A stretch of 45,991 bases of DNA from positions 1 through 45,991 of the forward strand of contig JAFMEA010000015.1 of assembly GCA_017856985.1 (NCBI GenBank), read 5' to 3'. This DNA is from Planktomarina sp. Lineage in GTDB: Bacteria; Pseudomonadota; Alphaproteobacteria; Rhodobacterales; Rhodobacteraceae. Of the stretch, positions 1-7,963 are shown piece after piece (the first letter of the stretch is position 1; every line of letters begins with the position of its first letter). The translations under genes and the position numbers were made by a program. The notes below the pieces were generated by a model, which was given only the letters and a program-made list of their open reading frames with translations, searched no databases and was not told where the DNA came from.

Positions 1-244
1 CTGTATCTGTCTGTGTTGCAGTCAACGTTTCAGTATTTACCGCCTCCTCTGAGGGAGTTTCTTGTTCAGGCTCTTCAACGACTTCGTTAGGCACAACAAT
101 CTCTGTTGGAGACCGATTAGGCTGTATTTGTTCTCTTATTTGTGGATAAAACCACCAAACAACAGCGGCAAAAATCAACACCCCCCAGATAACTGAGTAT
201 ATTTTTTCTCTGCCATCAGCTTGGCTATCGTCCGAGTTACTCAT
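1..244 (-). CDS. Unknown single-pass membrane protein (3' part cut off by window edge)
   Basis: An ATG at 244 opens a frame that stays open to base 1, giving 81 residues; the C-terminal part lies outside the window. A short acidic N-terminus (MSNSDDSQADGREK) is followed by one hydrophobic segment (about residues 16-33, VIWGVLIFAAVVWWFYP). Then comes a low-complexity stretch rich in Glu, Pro, Thr and Val that looks like an extended periplasmic linker. I do not recognise a family. Membrane anchors with such linkers occur in SPOR-domain, TonB-like and other envelope proteins, but nothing visible here chooses among them. It is divergent from the LOG gene, with 78 bases between the two starts, so the two promoters probably lie there. 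The ribosome-binding site is weak (GGAATTAA before the ATG). Confidence 0.6.
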   Translation of the reverse strand, partial: MSNSDDSQADGREKIYSVIWGVLIFAAVVWWFYPQIREQIQPNRSPTEIVVPNEVVEEPEQETPSEEAVNTETLTATQTDT

Positions 245-322
245 TTAATTCCATTCCCCAATCGATAGCGCCATGGTATCAGGCAGAGAACACCTGTCCA
301 GCAAGAACTGAGGGATTTATCA

Positions 323-883
323 ATGACCCAATCAATTTGTGTATTTTGCGGAGCAAGAATGGGGAATGATACCATCTTCGGTGAAGCCGCTAAGGAGCTT
401 GGCGAAATAATCGCAAAAAATTCATGGCGATTAGTTTATGGAGCTGGACGTTCCGGTCTAATGGGTACAGTGGCCAGGGCCGTTAAAAAAGAGGGGGGAA
501 CCACTTTTGGGGTAATTCCAGAGCATTTAATAGAGAGTGAAAAAGTAGACCAGGACACTGAAGGTTTAATAATAACCGATAATATGCATAGCCGAAAGAA
601 ATTGATGTTTGTTAATAGCGACGCTGTGGTTCTGCTACCTGGTGGGGCCGGTTCAATGGAAGAGTTTTTTGAGATTCTGACTTGGTCACAGCTAAATCTG
701 CATAAGAAGTCAATAATAATAGCAAATATAGCAGACTATTGGCACCCAATGCTAAATTTAATCGATCATGCAATTAGATCTGGGTTTGCAAATAAAAACC
801 TAAGAAATCATTTTCAGGTAGCCAAGGATTCAAATCAAATTGAAGCTTTGTTGCGATCTGCACTGAACACGGCCCACGTGTAA
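323..883 (+). CDS. LOG-family (TIGR00730) cytokinin riboside 5'-monophosphate phosphoribohydrolase-like protein
   Basis: Family members hydrolyse the N-glycosidic bond of nucleoside 5'-monophosphates, including cytokinin nucleotides and sometimes AMP, in the cytoplasm. The 186-residue length is normal. The Rossmann-like fold shows GAGRSGLMG at residues 40-48, MHSRKK at 88-93 and the signature PGGAGSMEE at 106-114. The usual Thr of PGGxGTxxE is Ser here, a mild substitution. The ATG at 323 has a fitting GAGGGA site 7 bases upstream. The 3' end runs 49 bases into the 3' end of the convergent rarD-like gene. The physiological substrate in bacteria is often unknown, so only the family call is firm. 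Confidence 0.9.
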   Translation: MTQSICVFCGARMGNDTIFGEAAKELGEIIAKNSWRLVYGAGRSGLMGTVARAVKKEGGTTFGVIPEHLIESEKVDQDTEGLIITDNMHSRKKLMFVNSDAVVLLPGGAGSMEEFFEILTWSQLNLHKKSIIIANIADYWHPMLNLIDHAIRSGFANKNLRNHFQVAKDSNQIEALLRSALNTAHV

Positions 884-1701
884 AATACTAATGCAACCCA
901 GATCAGGGCAATAGCTACCAAATGCCATCCCGTTAAAATCTCTCCAAGCAAAACGACTGCACAGAAAAATTGTAAAATTGGATTTAAATATTGAATTAAT
1001 CCAACCGTAGCCAGGCGTACTATTTGGGTAGAATAGGTCATCAACATAAGTGGACCTGCGGTGATTATGCCTGAAAACATTAACAGGCCTAACGTGGCTG
1101 CGTCTGGCATGCGTCCGAGCCATAACAGATAAGCAATCGCCAGAGGCAATAGTAGGATCACCTCAAGCGTCACTGATACAACCGAGTCCACCTCAATAAT
1201 TCGCTTCAGCAGCCCATAAATACCAAAGGTTAGAGAGATAATTACAGCTAGCCAAGGTGGCGAGCCAAATCCAAAAGTCAAAACTAAGACTGCGCTTACA
1301 GCAAGCAAAACCGACAACCATTGTAGACCCGATAAAGTTTCGCGAAATACCACCAGCCCTAAAAGCACCATGACTAACGGAAAAATATAATATCCAAGAG
1401 ACGATTCAGTTACTCGTCCAGCTCCAACAGAAAAAATAAATACATACCAATTTATTCCAATCATCACGCCAGCCAAAAAAATTAAACTTAATGTTTTGGG
1501 TGACTTAAGCGTACGGAAAGTTTCGTGATGCCTACCTGTCAACCGAATAACAAAAACGAATGTGATAACAGACCAAAGCGTTCGATGAGCAAGAATTTCT
1601 TCTGGGCTTAGATGTGTTAAGTAGGAATAATAGAACGGAGAGAAGCCCCATATAAAACAGGCCAGCAGCATCGCCAAAACGCCCTTAACTGATCGTGTCA
1701 T
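835..1701 (-). CDS. rarD: RarD-type EamA/DMT-superfamily permease
   Basis: This is a 288-residue polytopic inner-membrane protein with about ten hydrophobic segments in two EamA repeats. It begins with the RarD-like run SVKGVLAMLLACFIWGFSP and has HLSPEEILAHRTLWS around residue 30-45, which is typical of the RarD branch. Transport substrates of this branch are poorly defined (chloramphenicol sensitivity in some species). I start it at the ATG at 1701, which has a GGA six bases upstream; a TTG three codons earlier (1710) is the alternative. The C-terminus overlaps the convergent LOG gene by 49 bases, so neither can be transcribed past its end without making antisense to the other. Confidence 0.85.
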   Translation of the reverse strand: MTRSVKGVLAMLLACFIWGFSPFYYSYLTHLSPEEILAHRTLWSVITFVFVIRLTGRHHETFRTLKSPKTLSLIFLAGVMIGINWYVFIFSVGAGRVTESSLGYYIFPLVMVLLGLVVFRETLSGLQWLSVLLAVSAVLVLTFGFGSPPWLAVIISLTFGIYGLLKRIIEVDSVVSVTLEVILLLPLAIAYLLWLGRMPDAATLGLLMFSGIITAGPLMLMTYSTQIVRLATVGLIQYLNPILQFFCAVVLLGEILTGWHLVAIALIWVALVFYTWAVFSADRNKASI

Positions 1702-1755
1702 AATGTCCAACCAATCACAATTCAGTTTAAATCGTAGGGCCTAATAATCAACAGA

Positions 1756-1785
1756 AAGGCCCGCTGAGAATTCCCTGCGGGCCTT
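1756..1785 (-). terminator. Probable transcription terminator hairpin after sodB
   Basis: A perfect 9-bp GC-rich stem (AAGGCCCGC at 1756-1764 pairs with GCGGGCCTT at 1777-1785) encloses a 12-base loop. It lies 27 bases past the sodB stop in the direction of sodB transcription and before the rarD start. On the minus strand the stem is followed by TCTGTTGATT, a poor U-tract, so it may act partly as an RNA stabiliser. Its position between two same-strand genes suggests it separates them. Confidence 0.65.
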
Positions 1786-1811
1786 GAAATAATTTAATTA
1801 CATTTTTACCA

Positions 1812-2411
1812 CTACATGCGACTTGCCACATTTTCCCAATTTACCAAATTATCCAAAAAGTTGGACAAATAAACCGGACGCTTATTACGGAAATCGATAT
1901 AGTAGGAGTGCTCCCAAACGTCACAGCCTAAAAGAGCGGTCTGTCCAAAACAAAGAGGATTAACACCATTTTCAGTCTTAGTAACAGCTAACGATCCATC
2001 AGCATTTTTGACCAACCAGCACCATCCCGAACCAAACTGACCAACACCCGCTGCAGAAAACGACTTTTTAAACTCATCTATAGAACCAAAATTATCTATT
2101 AAGGCTTTTTCGAGTGAACCAGGCATTTTATTATCACCCGGCCCCATCATCTCCCAAAATTGGTTATGGTTCCAAAGTTGGCTAATGTTGTTAAAAATAC
2201 CATTTTGAGCGACCGCTGATACATCATAAGTACCAACAATGATTTCCTCGAGGGACTTTCCATCCCACTGGGTTCCAGAAATTGCTGCATTTCCATTAGT
2301 CACATAAGCATTATGATGTAAGTCATGATGAAATTCCATAGTTTCAGCAGACATGCCCTTCGCGGCTAAGGCGTCGTGGGCATAAGGGAGATCAGGAAGT
2401 GTGAAAGCCAT
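1812..2411 (-). CDS. sodB: Iron-type superoxide dismutase
   Basis: It converts superoxide to hydrogen peroxide and oxygen in the cytoplasm. The 199 residues match the Fe/Mn SOD family end to end: ETMEFHHDLHHNAYV near residue 23-37 carries the first metal His (H28), WNHNQFW the second, and DVWEHSYYIDFRN the metal Asp and His. FGSGWCWLVKN and an LPDLPYAHDAL start are SodB-like, so I prefer iron, though metal choice cannot be proved from sequence. The ATG at 2411 has AAAGGA 8 bases upstream. It has its own promoter-like sequence and terminator, so it is probably a single-gene unit. It sits directly downstream of the sox operon, whose oxidase makes H2O2. Confidence 0.95.
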   Translation of the reverse strand: MAFTLPDLPYAHDALAAKGMSAETMEFHHDLHHNAYVTNGNAAISGTQWDGKSLEEIIVGTYDVSAVAQNGIFNNISQLWNHNQFWEMMGPGDNKMPGSLEKALIDNFGSIDEFKKSFSAAGVGQFGSGWCWLVKNADGSLAVTKTENGVNPLCFGQTALLGCDVWEHSYYIDFRNKRPVYLSNFLDNLVNWENVASRM

Positions 2412-2451
2412 AATAGCAATCCTTTCAACGTTAATGTATAATATGTTTCTT

Positions 2452-2478
2452 ATTATAGGAGGTAATCTGCCGGAACAA
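2452..2478 (-). promoter_or_regulatory. Candidate sigma-70 promoter of sodB
   Basis: On the minus strand a perfect TATAAT (2457-2452) lies about 40 bases before the sodB ATG. A TTGTTC (2478-2473) sits 15 bases upstream of it, a short spacer, so the -35 assignment is weak. A 10-bp palindrome AATGGCCATT (2479-2488) abuts the -35 region and could be a regulatory site. The call rests on motif and position only. Confidence 0.4.
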
Positions 2479-2521
2479 AATGGCCATTACTAAAATAACT
2501 AAAATTGCGATATTAAGAAAG

Positions 2522-3061
2522 TCAAAATACTCGAGCATCCTGCCTAGCTGCATCGCACAATAAAGAAAACATGTATTGCTGTACCGAACGAAAACAAATT
2601 AAAATTATCTTATCTTCGCCGACCCTGAAGACTGCGCCCGCTACCTGCGCAAATCTGGTTCGTGTAAAGCTACCCACCTTAAATTTTGCTGGATGAAAAT
2701 CCATTGGCGCTAACTTCGCTAACACCTCTGGGACTTTCGTTCCTGTAAGTGTAAAGACTGCACGAGAATCCGAAACGTCTGAAAGCAGAGCATGCTGACC
2801 GACTAATGCTTTTTGTAAGTCAGCATAGATAGAGCCAGAAGTTGGCCCAGGCACAGTTATCAAAAGCTCATCAGGTGACATCCACGCCACAGATTTACCA
2901 GCGTATGTGTCGCAAAATCCACGCTTAGGAATAGGGCCACCTAAAACTGATTTTATAGCTGTCTTTACTTTTGTTGATGACAAAGTCGCCCGCAATGTAA
3001 ACATGTGTTGTCCAAAACTCTGGCTAACCTTTACGTAACCTTCAAAACTACTATCCAACAT
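2522..3061 (-). CDS. soxG: Sarcosine oxidase gamma subunit
   Basis: This is the smallest-role subunit of heterotetrameric sarcosine oxidase; with the alpha subunit it forms part of the folate-side assembly. At 179 residues it shows the family's GcvT-like fold, with AWMSPDELLITVP, LLSDVSDSRAVFTLTG and the C-terminal half FTRTRFAQVAGAVFR. I place the start at the ATG at 3061 because AGAAGGAGAG lies just upstream and the family starts near here. An in-frame upstream start at 3103 would lie inside soxA. The gene overlaps the end of soxA by 11 bases, so translation is probably coupled. It is the last gene of the soxB-soxD-soxA-soxG operon. Confidence 0.88.
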   Translation of the reverse strand: MLDSSFEGYVKVSQSFGQHMFTLRATLSSTKVKTAIKSVLGGPIPKRGFCDTYAGKSVAWMSPDELLITVPGPTSGSIYADLQKALVGQHALLSDVSDSRAVFTLTGTKVPEVLAKLAPMDFHPAKFKVGSFTRTRFAQVAGAVFRVGEDKIILICFRSVQQYMFSLLCDAARQDARVF

Positions 3062-6000
3062 TCTGTTTCTCTCCTTCTGGATCAAAAAATATAGGACTGA
3101 CAATTTTTGCTTCTACCGGTGAAGTTCCAATTTTTGTAAAAGAAATTACTTCACCCACCCGACTAGGACCATTGTGTACAAGACCCATCGCGATACCCTT
3201 CTTTAAGGTCGGCGAGTAATATGTTGAAGTAATTCTACCCTGAGTATTTGTCTGCCCATTAGCATTTTTTCCAGATGCAATTGCATAAGCTCCATCTTCC
3301 AGAACAGAACCATCTAGGGTCTCAAGCCCCACAAGCTGCCACCGGTTATCATTGTCCATGAATGAACGTTGTTGTGCCCGTTTTCCCAGAAAATCATCTT
3401 TTTTCTTCGATACAGCCCAGCTTAAACCTAAATCCTGAGGAATAACCGTACCATCTGTCTCATCTCCAATCATTATGAAGCCTTTTTCAGCCCGCATTAC
3501 GTGAAGACATTCTGTGCCATAGGGCATGGCTCCAAATTCAGCACCCGCATCAATAAGCATTTCCCAAAACTGTAAGCCTTGGTTGGCTGGTAAAGCTATT
3601 TCATAAGACAGTTCGCCAGAGAATGAGATCCGATAAGCACGGCAAGAAATTCCACCAATATTTCCATCTGCCCAAGCCATAAATGGCAACGCTTCAGGTG
3701 AAACATCCATCCCCCCCAATTTTTCTATTACTTTCCGAGAATTTGGTCCAACAATTGCAATCTGCGCCAGTTGTTCTGTTAGATTAATCGTCCATACCTT
3801 CCAATTCCACCACTCAGTTTGAAGCCACTCCTCCATGTGAGCGTGAATACGATCAGCACCACCGGACGTGGTATGACAAAGCCAAGTGCCATCATCAATA
3901 CGCGCAACGACACCATCGTCAGATAAAAATCCATTTTCAGAACACATCAAGCCGTAACGACAGCGTCCAACTTTAAGATTGGACATCATGTTTGTATACA
4001 TCATGTCTAAAAATTTTCCCGCGTCAGGACCTTTAACAATGATCTTACCAAGAGTAGACGCATCCAAAAATCCAAGGTTTTTGCGAGTGTTCAAAACCTC
4101 ACGATTTACTGATTGTTTGGTTGTTTCGCCCGGCTGAACATATGCATACACCCGCCGCCAGCCAGCTACTGGTTCCCAATCTGCTCCATTGCTTTCATGC
4201 CAATCGTGCATTGGAGTTTTGCGAATAGGTTGAAAAAATTCTGCACGCGCTTCCCCTGCTAAAGAGGCCATCGATATGGGCGTGTAGGGAGGCCGGAAAG
4301 TAGTAGTTCCAACATCTGGAATATCCATATTAAGAGATTTAGAAAGTACTGCTAATCCATTTATATTACTCAATTTTCCTTGATCTGTTGCCATGCCAAG
4401 GGTAGTATAGCGCTTTGTATGCTCTACACTCTCAAAGCCCTCTTGCGCCGCTAATTGAACGTCGATAACTTTCACATCATTCTGAAAATCAAGCCAAGAT
4501 TTGGATCGCAAACCATAGTTGGCTCCTTGTGGCATCAACCAGACAGGCAGCATCGGAAATTCAACAGAATTATTACAATGTGCCGCTTTTAATTTCTTAG
4601 TTTTGCCGCCTGCAGCGACTGCTGCCACTGAGCCCTGCTCATTGGCATCAATCAAGACCGCAGCGCTGCCTAAATGGCCATTGGCAACGCCAACAACTCG
4701 AACCATACCCTCTCCATCAACTCCCAAAGGTGGATGCTTTGGGTCTGGACAGAACATTGCTTTGCTTGAGTCCCAAAAAAGTTTGCCACCACAGTGCGAC
4801 CACAAGTGTACCACTGGAGACCAGCCACCTGACATTGCAACTACATCACAGGATATTTCTTCTAGCTCCGCACCCTCACCAGCTTGAGAGCAGATACTCA
4901 CGCCGGTAACACGCTTGCCACCTTTTACCTTAGCTATACCACGCCCAGTCTCAACCCTGATACCAGCGGCGATAGCCTGGTCCATCAATATCCCCCCACC
5001 CTTTGGCCGGGCATCTATTATTAGAGGTATGTCTAGGCCAGCATCTTTTAAAACTATGGCGGTACGATAGGCGTCATCATTGTTTGTGACAATAACAGTA
5101 CGATCACCAGGGGAAACTCCATAATTTACCACATAATCGCGCACAGCAGCGGCAAGCATAACACCAGGAATATCATTCCCAGCAAAAGACAAAGGCCGCT
5201 CAATGGCACCAGTAGCCACAATAATTTGTTTGCACCTAATTCGCCATAAACGGTGGCGTGGACGACTATCGCCAGGCGTATGATCTGAAATACGCTCATA
5301 ACCAAGAGCATAGCCATGATCGTATACTCCAGATCCTTGAGTGCGGTTCCGAATAACGACGTTATCCATGACCGAAAGCTCAGACAAAGCCCCTTTTATC
5401 CATTCTTCTGCAGCAATGTTATCAATCACGACACCATCAACGACGGCACGACCACCCCAGTGGGCTGTTTGCTCAACCAACATCACACGCACGCCCGAAG
5501 CCGCAGCAGATTTAGCAGCTTGGATTCCGGCTATGCCACCACCAACGACCAAAACTTCGCAGTGGTGATAGTAATGCTCATATTTGTCTAAATCACGGTC
5601 TTTAGGCGCTTTACCAAGTCCAGCAGATTTTCGAATGAAAGGTTCATAAATGTGTTTCCAAAATGATCTTGGATGGATAAACATTTTATAATAAAAACCC
5701 GCCGGTAAAAACTGCGAAAGTTTAGAATTAATAGCTCCAACATCAAATTCTAAAGACGGGAAATGATTTTGTGAGACTGCCACCATACCATCAAACGTTT
5801 CAGTAGTTGTTGCCCGAGCATTTGGTTCAAAGGATCCACCCTCGCCCAAATTAATAAGAGCATTTGGTTCTTCTGCTCCAGAAGCAACTATCCCCCTAGG
5901 CCGATGGTATTTAAAGGATCTTCCCACTAGAATTTGATCGTTTGCGAGAAGCGATGCCGCTAAACTATCACCCTCATAACCAATCATTTTTTTACTGTTA

Positions 6001-6065
6001 AACAGAAAATTTATTGGCTTCCTTCTATCTATAAGACGGCCGTTATTGGCTAAACGAGTACTCAT
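3051..6065 (-). CDS. soxA: Sarcosine oxidase alpha subunit
   Basis: This is the large subunit of the tetrameric enzyme that converts sarcosine, O2 and tetrahydrofolate to glycine, H2O2 and 5,10-methylene-THF. Its 1004 residues fit the family. Residues 1-90 form the ferredoxin-like N-terminal domain (RSFKYHRPRGIVASGAEEPNAL at about 49-70). Residues 170-500 form the dinucleotide-binding domain, with VLVVGGGIAGIQAAKSA (GGGIAG at 175-180) and a second nucleotide fold near IIVATGAIERPLSF. From about 620 to the end is a GcvT-like aminomethyltransferase domain that binds folate. The ATG at 6065 has AGGGGG six bases upstream. In the known enzyme this subunit binds NAD+ and shares FMN with beta. Confidence 0.95.
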   Translation of the reverse strand: MSTRLANNGRLIDRRKPINFLFNSKKMIGYEGDSLAASLLANDQILVGRSFKYHRPRGIVASGAEEPNALINLGEGGSFEPNARATTTETFDGMVAVSQNHFPSLEFDVGAINSKLSQFLPAGFYYKMFIHPRSFWKHIYEPFIRKSAGLGKAPKDRDLDKYEHYYHHCEVLVVGGGIAGIQAAKSAAASGVRVMLVEQTAHWGGRAVVDGVVIDNIAAEEWIKGALSELSVMDNVVIRNRTQGSGVYDHGYALGYERISDHTPGDSRPRHRLWRIRCKQIIVATGAIERPLSFAGNDIPGVMLAAAVRDYVVNYGVSPGDRTVIVTNNDDAYRTAIVLKDAGLDIPLIIDARPKGGGILMDQAIAAGIRVETGRGIAKVKGGKRVTGVSICSQAGEGAELEEISCDVVAMSGGWSPVVHLWSHCGGKLFWDSSKAMFCPDPKHPPLGVDGEGMVRVVGVANGHLGSAAVLIDANEQGSVAAVAAGGKTKKLKAAHCNNSVEFPMLPVWLMPQGANYGLRSKSWLDFQNDVKVIDVQLAAQEGFESVEHTKRYTTLGMATDQGKLSNINGLAVLSKSLNMDIPDVGTTTFRPPYTPISMASLAGEARAEFFQPIRKTPMHDWHESNGADWEPVAGWRRVYAYVQPGETTKQSVNREVLNTRKNLGFLDASTLGKIIVKGPDAGKFLDMMYTNMMSNLKVGRCRYGLMCSENGFLSDDGVVARIDDGTWLCHTTSGGADRIHAHMEEWLQTEWWNWKVWTINLTEQLAQIAIVGPNSRKVIEKLGGMDVSPEALPFMAWADGNIGGISCRAYRISFSGELSYEIALPANQGLQFWEMLIDAGAEFGAMPYGTECLHVMRAEKGFIMIGDETDGTVIPQDLGLSWAVSKKKDDFLGKRAQQRSFMDNDNRWQLVGLETLDGSVLEDGAYAIASGKNANGQTNTQGRITSTYYSPTLKKGIAMGLVHNGPSRVGEVISFTKIGTSPVEAKIVSPIFFDPEGEKQNVG

Positions 6066-6132
6066 TCAGACCCCCTATAAAGACTTTCGCAATCAAAAGC
6101 CTGCACATCCGATATTTCGTTAACCGGCAACG

Positions 6133-6462
6133 TCACGAGAAAGCTCTCCAGGACCAACCAGGTCTCTTAACAGTAATTAAATCTTTGATACTCTGTGGAG
6201 GTTCCAATGTTTGAGCTTCATAAGTCCCAAAAACCTCAAGTGTGAGTGTACAACGCGCGGCATGAAACCATTTTCCGCAGCCTGAGGAGCAACGCCAACG
6301 TTCGAAATGCAGACCCTTAGGATTAGCTCTTCCAAATAGGTATTCCTCAAAATCCTGATCAGACGAACCCGGACCAAAACGTTTGATATGCGCCTCTCCA
6401 CCAGCAGAAAGCTCTGTTTCGTCTTTATTCATGCCACAATATGGACAATTCAGCATTAGCAT
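6133..6462 (-). CDS. soxD: Sarcosine oxidase delta subunit (zinc subunit)
   Basis: This 109-residue protein has the SoxD pattern: CPYCG at 6-10, GEAHIKRFG, EEYLFGRANPKGLHFERW and GCGKWF near 61-66. In the known structure zinc is held by two N-terminal cysteines plus a His and a Cys from the WxHxxGC motif. Here C6 and C9 are in place and C62 is the later Cys, but the usual His position reads Cys (WRCSSGC, C58), so the site would be four cysteines. The ATG at 6462 has GGGAGAG at good spacing and is preferred over the ATG two codons later. It lies between soxB and soxA as in other sox operons. Confidence 0.9.
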   Translation of the reverse strand: MLMLNCPYCGMNKDETELSAGGEAHIKRFGPGSSDQDFEEYLFGRANPKGLHFERWRCSSGCGKWFHAARCTLTLEVFGTYEAQTLEPPQSIKDLITVKRPGWSWRAFS

Positions 6463-6550
6463 ACGATCTCTCCCAAAAGAAATGCGCGTAGGGCAAGGAG
6501 CGCGAATTTAAAATTTGGAAAATAGTAATATATGAAAGAAAAAACACTCA

Positions 6551-7795
6551 TTAATGCGCCACTCCTGCCGCAACACTTTCATCTACGAAACGCCCTGCAG
6601 AAAAACGATCAAGGCCAAATTCAGCCGTTAGAGGACTTTCCCCCTTGGCCATAAGTTCAGCAAAAGCCCAACCTGAGCCTGGAATAGCCTTAAAACCGCC
6701 AGTGCCCCAACCACAGTTAATAAAAGTTTGACCTAGTGGAGTTTTACTAAGAATTGGGGATCTATCTCCTGTTACGTCAACTATCCCACCCCAATGGCGC
6801 AACATTTTCAGACGCGAAATCATTGGGAAGGTTTCAATCAACGCGCGCACTGTCTCCTCAAGATGATGAAATGATCCCCTTTGAGTGTACGCGTTATACC
6901 CATCGGTCCCGCCGCCAATCACCATTTCTCCCTTATCGGATTGGCTCATGTAACCATGAACAGTGTTCGCCATAACCACTACGTCCATGCAAGGTTTTAT
7001 CGGTTCGCTTACCAGCGCCTGAAGCGGCACAGACTCAATAGGCAAATGGAAACCAGCCATTTCAGCTACAACTGAAGCATGCCCCGCAACCACCATACCA
7101 AGTTTCTTACATTCAATATGCCCACGCGACGTCTCAACACCTGTGACGTTGCCTGCTTCTTGTGTGACGCCAATAACTTCAGTTTTTTGCAAAATATGCA
7201 TTCCCATTTCAGAGCAAGCACGAGCATAGCCCCAGGCAACTGCATCATGACGAGCCGAGCCCGCTCGAGATTGCCAAAGAGCTCCTAATACAGGATAACG
7301 GGGGCCATCAACATTCATAATTGGGCAAAGTTGCTTTATCCGTTCAGGACCAATAAATTCTGTTTTTACTCCCTGCAAACTATTAGCGTGCGCGGTCCTT
7401 TGATAACCACGCATCTCATGTTGTGTTTGAGCAAGCATCATACAACCACGAGGGCTGAACATAACATTGTAATTAAGTTCCTGACTTAGGTTTTCATATA
7501 AGGAACGAGATTTCTCATAAATTGCCGCTGACGGATCCTGCAAATAATTTGACCTAATTATGGTCGTATTTCGCCCAGTATTCCCACCGCCGAGCCAGCC
7601 CTTTTCGATGACAGCTACATTGGTAATCCCAAAGTTTTTACCAAGATAATATGCGGTTGCTAGCCCATGTCCACCGGCACCAATAATAATCACTTCATAA
7701 GATTTTTTCGGCTGTGGGTTTGCCCAAGTACGGCTCCAACCACTATGTTGACGCATAGCTTCGCGGGCTATTGCAAAAACTGAAAATCGTTTCAT
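6551..7795 (-). CDS. soxB: Sarcosine oxidase beta subunit
   Basis: This is the catalytic flavin subunit that oxidises sarcosine at noncovalent FAD and passes electrons to covalent FMN. The 414 residues begin SVFAIAREAMRQHSGWSRTW, typical of SoxB. The FAD Rossmann motif IIIGAGGHGLATAYYLG has GAGGHG at 39-44. SARHDAVAWGYA places His183 at the position known in Corynebacterium SoxB to carry the FMN. NCGWGTGGFKAIPGSG near the C-terminus is the usual FAD-contact loop. It is first in the sox operon; the 168 bases before it, shared with the divergent ccmI, should hold the operon promoter, though I could not pick a convincing -10/-35 pair. The sarcosine probably comes from glycine betaine or creatine-type compounds. 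Confidence 0.95.
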   Translation of the reverse strand: MKRFSVFAIAREAMRQHSGWSRTWANPQPKKSYEVIIIGAGGHGLATAYYLGKNFGITNVAVIEKGWLGGGNTGRNTTIIRSNYLQDPSAAIYEKSRSLYENLSQELNYNVMFSPRGCMMLAQTQHEMRGYQRTAHANSLQGVKTEFIGPERIKQLCPIMNVDGPRYPVLGALWQSRAGSARHDAVAWGYARACSEMGMHILQKTEVIGVTQEAGNVTGVETSRGHIECKKLGMVVAGHASVVAEMAGFHLPIESVPLQALVSEPIKPCMDVVVMANTVHGYMSQSDKGEMVIGGGTDGYNAYTQRGSFHHLEETVRALIETFPMISRLKMLRHWGGIVDVTGDRSPILSKTPLGQTFINCGWGTGGFKAIPGSGWAFAELMAKGESPLTAEFGLDRFSAGRFVDESVAAGVAH

Positions 7796-7963
7796 AACAG
7801 AATCTCTCTTAGGCGGACACTGTCGTTATCTCTGATCAACCATACTTTTCACAACCCATGAGCGCCATAGTTTGAAATCATTGCGACATATATAAAAGCT
7901 ATGTAGAGCGTACCTAGTTTATGTCATTATTTTTGCCTACCTGCCCAACGCTTAAGGATATTT

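Noticed and set aside
4519-4887. Open frame on the plus strand inside soxA
   Set aside because: It is an antisense shadow of a strongly conserved coding region, with a low-complexity composition and no ribosome-binding site.
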